A stretch of DNA of 64,000 nt from Strigamia acuminata (Eukaryota; Arthropoda; Chilopoda; Geophilomorpha; Linotaeniidae): assembly GCA_949358305.1 (NCBI GenBank), contig OX442315.1, forward strand, positions 27,244,427-27,308,426. The letters are read 5' to 3'. Shown here piece by piece: positions 55,598-64,000 of this stretch. The notes under the pieces were generated by a model that was not told the DNA's origin, did not search any database, and saw only the letters and a list, made by a program, of their open reading frames with translations. The position numbers were made by a program, and so were the translations under genes. Positions within the stretch are counted from its first letter, which is position 1. The number at the start of each line of letters is the position of its first letter.

Positions 55598-57668
55598 TGT
55601 CGCAGGTGCGACAGCGAATAAAAATAATAATCAAAGGGTTAAAGATCTAAATAAACCACTGTACTCATTAGACAGGGGTTGGGTAAAGGAGTGTCCCAGT
55701 GAAGACACTCATTTGAGCAGCAGACAAGGCCTAGGGGCATAGACTACCATAGGGGGAAGCTGAGGCTTGAGTAGGAACGACCTCATTAGTTACTCCCCCC
55801 TCTGAGACACAAAATAAGGAGTGAAGAACCTTGAACAAAGAAAATAAATAAATGGTTTGATTTGGGAACCCAATAAATAAGTAATCAGTTTGGGAAATTA
55901 TGAATAATTAATTTAGGAACTTAATAAATAGTTGATTTGGAAATCTAGTAAACAGATAATTAAATTGGGAATTTAGTAAACAATTGATTTAGATGTTTAA
56001 TGAATAATTGATTTGGGGCTCTGGTAAATAGATAATTGAATTAAGGAATTAATAAACAATTGATTTGGATGTTTAATAAATAATTGATTTGAGAATTGAA
56101 TAAACAATTGATTTAGAAAATTAGTAGATATTGGATTGTGGAATTTAATGGATATTGGAACTGGTGATGGACTTTATTTCTCTGACCTTTCCTCTTTAAA
56201 TCTTTGTATTTTGATTGTGAAATGTAAGAAAATAGTAAATGTATTGAATATGAAGTGTTTTCAATTATAAGATGAAATGTGTTGAACATGAAGTGTTTTC
56301 AATTGTAAGATGAAATGTGTTGAACATGAAGTGTTTTCAATTGTAAGGTGAATTGGGTTGAATGTATTAATGGTGAAATAATCTAGAATTGTAGAGTGGA
56401 AAATATTGAATGTTTTACAATTAAATATTTGATTTGTAGAATGGAAGATATTAAGTGTTTTGGATTTGGTGATGGAGTCTTAATTCTTTAACTCTTTCTC
56501 TTCTTCTAATCATTGTGTTTCAATTATGAAGTAAAAAATTGTTAAATGTATTGATAACTAAATACTCTTAATCAGATGATAAAAGTGTCTCTAAACATTC
56601 ATAATAATATGTTCTTGATTTATTAGTAGGAAATATTATGTGTTTTGCTAAAGGAATGTCCTTTGTTGTCTGGTTTGGTGGATGAAAGACAATGAAAGTG
56701 CCTGAGGAAATCTAAAGAGAAAGACGATAAACAATGTGAAATTCCGTGACAAGGCCCCATTAATAAGAAGAAAACTGACGGGTGACCTGAGTGCTGGAAA
56801 ACCCTGAGGCTATATTAAAAGGCAGTTATGAGTGGACGAAATAGATAATCAGTAGGCGGGTATCCGAGGTGATGTGGTAAACCTAGACATTTTGAAAAGG
56901 CACTCGTGTACAGGGAGCGCTTGGTGACTGTTGCCTAACCCCTTACGAGTTGGTTGAGTGCAAGTAGAACTAAGCCTCACAGTTGGCTGGAAGCAGACCG
57001 CAGCCATCTGAAAGAAACCTGCACGTAGTCCGGTGCTTCATCCAACAACCACAAAATACCCGATTGACTGAAACCCATCTGAATGAGAGCAGTAAGCCAC
57101 TAAGATATCCACCACAGTGATTGGGAGGCTGCCCAGCGGTGCCAGAGGGACCAACAGGAGGAGAGGGTTGAGAGGCAACCCCAAAACAAGGAGCCATTTG
57201 ACAGTTTTCACAAGTGGGCGAGAAAACCTTGACGAGATAAGATCTACAGCGGAGAGGGAGGCCGACCACTAACCACACCTACAGGGACTCAGTTCAGTGA
57301 CCGACAAGACATCCAGGCCAGACACAGTTTGTAGACACGTTTTGATTTTGATGTATTTACTTTCATTGTTTCTATTGTTTTCTTGATTGGTGATTGGTTT
57401 TCTTAGGATTGGTGGTGGTGGAAAAGTTAAAGTGTTTTTTAGGATTGCAAAGGGAACCATTGTTTTTATTGTAATTTTTGGGGGTTTTAAAGACCAATTA
57501 AAAATATCAATTAGGTTAGGAAATAGTCTCATATTTTTACCTCACAACACACGTCAAGCACTTGTAGAATTTAGTTTTCATCCAACACCAAAAATTGGAT
57601 AAGAAGAACCTGGGGAACTTAAAAGGTCAGTAGCTTATAACTCATTATTTCATAGGCTCACCACGACA
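55598..57668 (+). mobile_element. 5' LTR of a Gypsy-like retrotransposon
   Basis: The 2071-bp sequence starts TGTCGCAGG and ends CCACGACA, so the ends form the expected TG...CA inverted repeat (TGTCG/CGACA). The first 16 bases are themselves a palindrome (TGTCGCA, gg, TGCGACA). Its left edge interrupts JARID2 exactly. It contains two internal repeat arrays: AATAAATAATTGATTTGG-like units at about 55850-56140 and three 37-bp units with GTGTTGAACATGAAG at about 56240-56350. The 3' LTR is outside the window. Confidence 0.7.
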
Positions 57669-57671
57669 TTC

Positions 57672-57689
57672 TGGCGAGCTTGACAGGAT
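57672..57689 (+). promoter_or_regulatory. primer-binding site of the LTR element
   Basis: TGGCGAGCTTGACAGGAT lies three bases after the LTR end and begins with TGG, complementary to the CCA end of a tRNA. The tRNA species was not determined. Confidence 0.6.
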
Positions 57690-57882
57690 TCATTAGAATT
57701 AATAGGGATTAATTAGAAATTAGTTAAGTTGAATTTTTGCAAAAAAAAAAAAAAAATTTTTTTTTGGAATTTTTGAGTGCTAAAAAAGAGACGTGTGTGA
57801 TAGAGACTAAGAGATTAGGTAAGGGTATTGTTAGAATTGTTGGGTGAAGAGGTTTAGGATTGTTAAAGGGCTCATTTAAAGA

Positions 57883-60015
57883 ATGGCACAACCAGTAGCA
57901 GCAGCTGCGAGTGTAAATGTGAATTTGGTTGCTCTTTTTTCGGGTGACCACAAGCAGGCCAAAGTGGGCGCATTCCTGGCCCAAGTGGAGCTTGTAGGAA
58001 AGAAAATGGGATGGGATCCAGCGACCCAATGCATTGTGGGTCGCGCTAGGTGCCGAGATAGAGCCCTGGATTTTCTGTCCACCAACAATGCAGTGAACAC
58101 CACTGGAGATTGGGATCTATTTAAAAAGGAGCTCTTGGCTTACTTTGAGCCCAAATCAAACCCAGTTCAGTTGGGTATCGCCTTTAATTCCTGTGTGCAG
58201 AAAAGTGACGAGTCTGTCACAGAGTTTGCAACAAGATTATCACGGCTAGCAGATGATATGGCTGAAGGCGACTTATTAGTTAAAGCTGCATTACCAGTTT
58301 TAAAGAAAACACAATTCGTGTCAGGGTTAAATGCACGGATTAAACGATTATTATTGACTTCCAACCCAGCTAGCTATCAAACAGCTGTTGATGAGGCTTG
58401 CCAGGAGGAGGTGAACGAAATTTCAAGTGGGACTATTAAACCCATCAGTACATTAGGGGCAGTTGGAGAAGGGAAAAAAGAAAAAGAGAAAACTCACAAA
58501 CATCTGTTGAAGCAAATTCAAGAATTGAAACAACAGATCAGAGCGTTGCAAGGAGGGGCTGAACCACGAGACCAGCGGGGGGCTTGTTTCAGCTGTGGAA
58601 AAATGGGGCACATGGCTCAAGATTGTAGAGAAAATGTTGTGGGTACAGACTCAGGTTCTCAGATGGGAATGATATGCTATCGGTGTGGAGAGAGTGGCCA
58701 TTTGTCTTGGGATTGTCAAAACCCACAGACATATGCGACTTGTGACTACTGGAAGAAATCGGGGCATACCGCCAACGCATGTTGGTTTAGAAACCCCCAT
58801 TTGCGTCCTGAACCTGTGCACAAGGCTTGGGACGTAAGGGGAGAAAGGGTTAGGAATATTGGAGCTTACGACTCCGACTCTGATTTAGATTGCAAAGTCG
58901 TCACTAGCAGCCACCGAGTGTCGGTGATACACATAAATAATGATACTGATACAACCTCCCCTTCGGAGCAGGTCAAACACATAGATGAGAAACCAGCAGA
59001 AGATTTGGGTGAGGATGGGGCAGGGTCTGACATAGATCTACAAACTGTCGATCAACCCACAAGTAATTGGATGTGGCTTGGAAAAAACCAACCACCCAAC
59101 AGAACATATGTAAAAGCTAGCAAAGAACAAATGGATTATCTTTACCATCCAAATTCAAGGGGGAAGATGCCACTTTGTTACAATGAGGATTCGTACGAAA
59201 TGTTTGACAAGAAAAGTTTGACTGAGGAAAATGAACCAGCAAATAGTGATAAGGGCGAAGAAAAGAAAACCGACACCTTAAGTGACCAAACGAATATCGA
59301 ACAAATACAAAAGATAATTCGACGGCAAGATGAGAAACGAAATGAGAAAAGGAATGGGAAAATTAGTGATCACATAAAAAGGGAATACCGAGAGGACGCT
59401 CTCGCCCTTAAGGGACGACCTACTGCCCTACCGGAATTACCTAATAACAGGCAATCCCAACAAAAGAAGCGAGTTAATAAAATTGAGCAGAGAAAAGGAA
59501 AATTCAGTGACAAATTTTCAGGACCGGGTTGGAGAAAGTTTGAAGCTGAAATAAACAGCTTGACAACCATGGAAGCCCTAAAGAGACTTCCTAATAACAG
59601 GAAACCCCTAATTAAGAATCTAGTTCACAAAATTGAACAGGTTAAAAGCAAAGGCAATGACAGATTTTCAGAACAAGGTAGGAAGGAAGTTGAGATTAAC
59701 AACTTGACAACCTCCACGGTCCTAAAAGGACAGAGAAAAACAAGACAAGAAAAGTCTGAAATGGGTTCACTATCACAACATAATGTACCTTTAATGAATG
59801 ACAAAAAATGGGAAGAGATTAGGGAAGGACCCCAACAAAAAAGCCTGCTGAAAAAGAAAATAAAGTTGGCTAAAACGAGAAGCAGGAAAACAGCAGAAAA
59901 AGCTACAATCGAAGAAACAGAAGACTGCTCAGAGGTCGAAAAACAGTTTGTGAGTGGCACTGGAAAAAGTGGAAAGACAGGTGCTGACTATGGTAGGCTA
60001 GAAAGCGGAAATTAA
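57883..60015 (+). CDS. Gag polyprotein of an LTR retrotransposon
   Basis: 710 aa in one open frame. Residues about 10-180 resemble the retrotransposon Gag/capsid region (FLAQVELVGKKMGWD, ESVTEFATRLSRLA). About 195-225 is a lysine-rich coiled stretch. Zinc knuckles follow at about 235-248 (CFSCGKMGHMAQDC) and 265-278 (CYRCGESGHLSWDC); a third at 287-300 has Trp in place of the second cysteine. The long C-terminal part is charged, with repeated modules around residues 490-620 (LPNNR, KIEQ, LTT). It packages element RNA in the cytoplasm. The frame is intact, which suggests a fairly young insertion. The start is the first ATG after the primer-binding site, about 195 bp downstream. Confidence 0.8.
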   Translation: MAQPVAAAASVNVNLVALFSGDHKQAKVGAFLAQVELVGKKMGWDPATQCIVGRARCRDRALDFLSTNNAVNTTGDWDLFKKELLAYFEPKSNPVQLGIAFNSCVQKSDESVTEFATRLSRLADDMAEGDLLVKAALPVLKKTQFVSGLNARIKRLLLTSNPASYQTAVDEACQEEVNEISSGTIKPISTLGAVGEGKKEKEKTHKHLLKQIQELKQQIRALQGGAEPRDQRGACFSCGKMGHMAQDCRENVVGTDSGSQMGMICYRCGESGHLSWDCQNPQTYATCDYWKKSGHTANACWFRNPHLRPEPVHKAWDVRGERVRNIGAYDSDSDLDCKVVTSSHRVSVIHINNDTDTTSPSEQVKHIDEKPAEDLGEDGAGSDIDLQTVDQPTSNWMWLGKNQPPNRTYVKASKEQMDYLYHPNSRGKMPLCYNEDSYEMFDKKSLTEENEPANSDKGEEKKTDTLSDQTNIEQIQKIIRRQDEKRNEKRNGKISDHIKREYREDALALKGRPTALPELPNNRQSQQKKRVNKIEQRKGKFSDKFSGPGWRKFEAEINSLTTMEALKRLPNNRKPLIKNLVHKIEQVKSKGNDRFSEQGRKEVEINNLTTSTVLKGQRKTRQEKSEMGSLSQHNVPLMNDKKWEEIREGPQQKSLLKKKIKLAKTRSRKTAEKATIEETEDCSEVEKQFVSGTGKSGKTGADYGRLESGN

Positions 60016-63000
60016 AGAGGAAACGATGAAAGGATTAATAGGGGGGATAATTTATAACAATTTTAACTGAAAATAGAAAACCCATAAGGATAAAAACAAA
60101 TACAATACGGTTTAAAGTAAGTGATAACAAATTAGGTCTTAAGACTAACAAAAGAAGTACGAAACAAGCTTAGGGGGAGGCAAAAATCACTAAAGAAATT
60201 GAATTAAGGTTTAAACAAGAATTTACAAAAACAGAGAAAAATGACGAAATTTGAAGGTTTTTGAGAAAAACAAAATGGCAGACCAAAAATGGCTGCCGAG
60301 GGGGGTTAAATAATTAGAGTCATGTAAAAGAAATGAACAAATAAAGAAAAATGAAGGAATCAAAGAAAATTCCCGAAAGAGAAGGGAAATTCTAATAGTA
60401 AAAAAGAATTCAAAATGGTCGCCGAAAAAGAGCGACATGGAGGGTCATAAAATAACCTCAGGTGGATCACTTCGACAGGAGAAATGGATAAATAAAGAAA
60501 AATAAAGCAAAAACATAAATAATGAAAATTCAAAATGGCGGATCAAAGATGGCCGCCAAAAAATCATAATAAAATGAAATTCCAGGTAAGAAACAGATAA
60601 ACGTTGTGACACATAAAAAGGAAAGAAATAATGAAATCCAAGTGTCTCGGGAAAAAACAAAATGGCGGACCAAGATGGCTGTCACAAAAACAACCAGTTT
60701 TGAAAATTATGGAAATAATAAACAAGAAGGATTGAAGTAAAATACACAAAATTGAGGTAAAAGTGACCAATTTCAAAAGAAAACAAGATGGCTAACGAAG
60801 AAAAAATAAAGATAAAATTAGAGCCTTTGCAAGAAAAATGTTTTAACTTAGAAAAATTTGGCAAAAGAGATTCATTGATCTCCTCTGATCAACATTTAAT
60901 CCGCAATGTGTATGTGTATGTGTGACAGCTGATATTCCTGTGAAAAAACACGAAATGCTGATGAAATCAAGAGAGAAATTAATGAACCAACTCTTGCATT
61001 AATACAAATAAAGAGCGCCAAATGGTGACGGAGTTGTGAAGCTCCGAAGGCAAAAAGCGCTGAGAAGAGAGGATTCCAGTCGAAACTTCAGCAAACAAAA
61101 CACAGGAGAGTGTTAAAAGGGGAAGAATGACCTGGAAAGAGTTGAAAAGCATTCAGGAAACGACTAAAACTGTGCAAAGACCGAGAGGAGCATTGGGAAA
61201 AACATTGGTTGAATTTGCTCGTTTACAACAAGCCCAAACGCCATCTGGTAGCGAACTTCGGAACCAAGATATGAAAAACGCACAAAATATATACTCCAGT
61301 AGCGGAAGTCGATCTGGATGAGTACAAAAAACGAATTCTGGACAGAATTTGGTCTAGAAACGGTTAGAAAATGGAGGAGGAATATCGAAAAACGAAAATA
61401 GTGAGAAAAAGAACAATAGTTTCCCTCCATGGAACCTGGTGACGAAGACTGGCGACAAAACCATAGTGATCGCCTCAACACAAGACAAGACACCATTTTC
61501 GAGTGGTTTTCCATGCTGTGGTTTGGATAGTTGAACTGCCTTGTTTGTGGATTGAGAGGGGGAATTGTGGCTTGATGGGGACGATTTTAATGTCCGCATC
61601 GTGTTTGTGTTCTCTTCTCCATTATTGGGAGGTGAAGCGACGGTACAAGCTATCACATTAGGCCCACCATTAGGGTGGATTCCAACACACGTGAGCCGTT
61701 GATTGTGATTTTGCAGGAGGATGGAGAAATGACCATACTGCAGGGGGATGCAAACTAAACACCCATTTAAGAAAGTGGGGAATCTCTTTGTAAAAGCATG
61801 GAAGCAATGAAGAACAGCTGCAGGCAATGCACGACCAGCTCAGCAGGAACGAAAGAAAGCGAGTTTAATTGCTGCCAAACAGGGCTGACAAGCAGGTTAA
61901 GTGAATCTGATTTCGTGAGCAGACTAAATTTAAAGATCTATTCAAAAAGGGCTGAACGCAAAGGAGAGTGGAACATCAGCGGAAAATCTGACAACATCAA
62001 CGGCACAGTTGAATTTTTGGCACAGTTCTGCCACAGACACGAACTAAAAAACTGAGAGAATCAAATGGTAAATGGAAGTAAAATCATAAATAGTAATAAA
62101 TTACAAACGGAAGTAAAATTATAAAATTAAAATTAAAATGCAAATAGAATTGAAATAAATTATAATTAAAGTTAAAATGTAAATGAAGTTAAATTTGCGA
62201 CAGCTACACCATGAGCTGCGCGATCTTTTGGCTGAGGAGAGGCGAACTGGCGGAAGAAAAACGACGCCATATTGGCTTTTCTAGATTTGACAGTGATGGC
62301 GTATTCGAAATGAAGTTAGGATTTGTTTGCAATTTTGTGTGTTTACAAAACAGGTATTCTGAAGAGTTCGAACTTTCAAAAAAAAAAATTAGTATACACT
62401 AACAAAGATGGGGAAAAATTCCCAGACATCGTTCCAAAGGAAAACGTTTTAGTGCTGCGGCAAAAAATATACGAGGTGTTATATGACAGGAGAAGGGACC
62501 CTGGATATGAGATTTAAAAATAAATGAAACTAAATTAGGAAATTAATAAAGCGAAATTATGAACGAAGTAAGAAAATAAATTAAATTAAAATGCAGAGAA
62601 AATAGAATTGTGCATGAAATTGGGTCATAAGTGAAATTAAATTACAGATGCAGGTGAAACTTTGAAATCAAGCAGGAATGATCAGGGAAATTTGTAGAAA
62701 ACTGATGGGCAGTATAAAATCACGAGGGAGAACAACGTTGGACACGTGTGTGAATAATATGCAAATATTTAACACTAACGTTCGGAATCTTGGAATGTTT
62801 AACACTAAAATATTGAAATGTTTAAAATTAACAGTCTGAATAGCGAGGCATTTAAAACTAACAGGCGGGAATTAGTCGCCTAGGAAACACACCCTCATCG
62901 CACAGTTGCAGCAAGAAATTAGGACTGCTTTTGGTAAAACAATTGAACCAACAGGTTGGAACGAGTTGCACCATTTGATTGATTAGATTTGGTTTCATGG

Positions 63001-64000
63001 GTGATTTTGATCAGGCTGCTATTTGGCCTTTTGAATTAGAAAACGAATATCATAAATAAGAATTCAGAATTGGACGGGAGAAATCGAGATAAATGAAATC
63101 AGAGAATAAACAAAATTAAAATTATAAATAAAGTTAAAAATAAATGAGAATAAATTATAAATGGAATTAATTTGTAACGGATTTGAAAATACATAAGGTC
63201 ATGATGAAAAAAGATCGGCGAACGACAGCACATTGTGTTTGTCAGATTCAGCAATGATGGTGTGATTGAGGTTAGGTTGATGTTCAGCTACCGTTCTGTG
63301 TCTACACTTTCACAAAATACAGGAATTGTGGAGAATTTGGATCTAGGAATCACTATTCATTACCTTGTAGGAAACTAGAGAGTGAGAGTTTGCGCGAGAA
63401 GTAACAAATACAAGATCAGGGCTCGTTTTGGGCAAACAGGGGCAGGCAAACTTTGGCACATCATTATAACATCTCGAAAATAAGAGGAATAAATGAAAAG
63501 ATATTTGCTTGAGGTTTGGCGCATTTACAATGACATTTTACAATGACAAAAATACTAAAAATACGAAAGTCTAATAGAAATCTATTATATTAATGAAAAA
63601 ATAAACACACAAAAAGAAAAAATAATTTAACGTTATAACAAGGGATCACATGTGAATTCAATACAGTAAAAAATGGAATCACAATGATACAATTTTAATG
63701 TAATGAAGGATAAAAAGACTACAAAAATAAAATAGCGAGAAATTGACCGTAGGATCAGATTATGAATGAAATTAAAATTGAGATGGGATTAAATTGTAAA
63801 TAAATTTAGAAGATAAATGAATTCGAGTTTAAATTGAGGGTAAATAAAAATATTTGTCTACAGTTACATGGACTTGTGTTTGGAAAATTACAACAAAACA
63901 ACGCTACAATAAAATGATTAAAAGAGGAGTTAAACCTAGGAGTTAAAAAGAGTAAAAACAACAGATTTTAATGTGAAGAAAAAAAAAAAGATGCCAGGTT
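60016..64000. other. non-coding interior of the LTR element, no pol recognised
   Basis: Nearly 4 kb of purine-rich, A-rich sequence with only short frames. I found no protease, reverse transcriptase, RNase H or integrase motif on either strand. It contains a cluster of ATGGC motifs (60270-60795), and two similar segments (62238-62395 and 63205-63360). The 3' end is not reached in the window. The element is probably non-autonomous, unless pol lies further right. Confidence 0.5.
60270..60795 (+). repeat. cluster of AAAATGGCGG/AAGATGGCCGCC motifs
   Basis: At least eight copies of an AA(A/G)ATGG(C/T)-type motif, several paired 15-20 bp apart (near 60272 and 60286, 60532 and 60546, 60659 and 60672), occur in about 500 bp. 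They match the YY1/Pho core (AAnATGGC). The motif spacing looks like a degenerate repeat of about 120 bp. Confidence 0.55.

Noticed and set aside
61127-62517. Short open frames of 63-85 aa (61127-61321, 61798-62055, 62211-62517) as pol or env remnants
   Set aside because: No YxDD, protease DTG/DSG, integrase zinc finger or membrane-protein pattern was seen in them; composition follows the A-rich background.

Overview
The window looks like nuclear DNA of an animal, most probably an arthropod. It is AT-rich, has many short GT-AG introns (about 50-110 bp), uses AATAAA polyadenylation signals, and carries homologues of animal genes (FKBP6/Shutdown, an SLC7 transporter, Derlin-1, JARID2, a K-Cl cotransporter, TBC1D31, an Mpv17-like protein). 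No tRNA, rRNA, CRISPR or bacterial operon structure was seen. The arthropod assignment is inference from gene content and style.

Positions 1-7.2 kb are ordinary single-copy genes with intact splicing: the 3' end of an unknown gene, an FKBP6-like gene (7 exons, 353 aa), an SLC7 LAT-type amino-acid transporter (13 exons, 489 aa) and, on the minus strand, Derlin-1 (8 exons, 251 aa). All three assembled reading frames are multiples of three and need no correction.

From about 8 kb to 52 kb the window is a direct tandem array of three long units, A (about 8.1-22.5 kb), B (22.5-38.0 kb) and C (38.0-52.1 kb). B and C are offset by about 15.45 kb and nearly identical. A is offset from B by 14.7-16.1 kb because of internal insertions and deletions. 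Each unit carries, in order: a cysteine-cluster gene (Cys1), a second cysteine-cluster gene or its chimeric derivative (Cys2), a third small Cys-bearing ORF, a fragment of TBC1D31, a fragment of a K-Cl cotransporter, most of JARID2 with an in-frame stop, an Mpv17-like gene with a 19-bp frameshifting duplication, and on the minus strand an intronless leucine-rich-repeat gene. The fragments keep their introns, so they were joined at DNA level.

Unit A keeps intact Cys1 and Cys2, two TATA-driven two-exon genes that share a cysteine spacing and a phase-1 intron and that I do not recognise. In B and C, Cys1 has exchanged its first codons for a retroelement-like leader and lost its C-terminus, and the Cys2 first exon is spliced in phase to three exons encoding a Tudor-like domain (213 aa, open throughout). 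This exon-shuffled gene is the most interesting object in the window.

From 52.1 to 55.6 kb lies a nest of repeats: a dispersed 0.6-0.75 kb element family, one copy split by a long-inverted-repeat element with remains of a MULE-like transposase C-terminus, which itself holds another family member. A fourth, partial JARID2 copy follows and is interrupted at 55,598 by an LTR retrotransposon. That element has a 2.07-kb 5' LTR, a primer-binding site and a 710-aa Gag, then 4 kb with no recognisable pol up to the end of the window.
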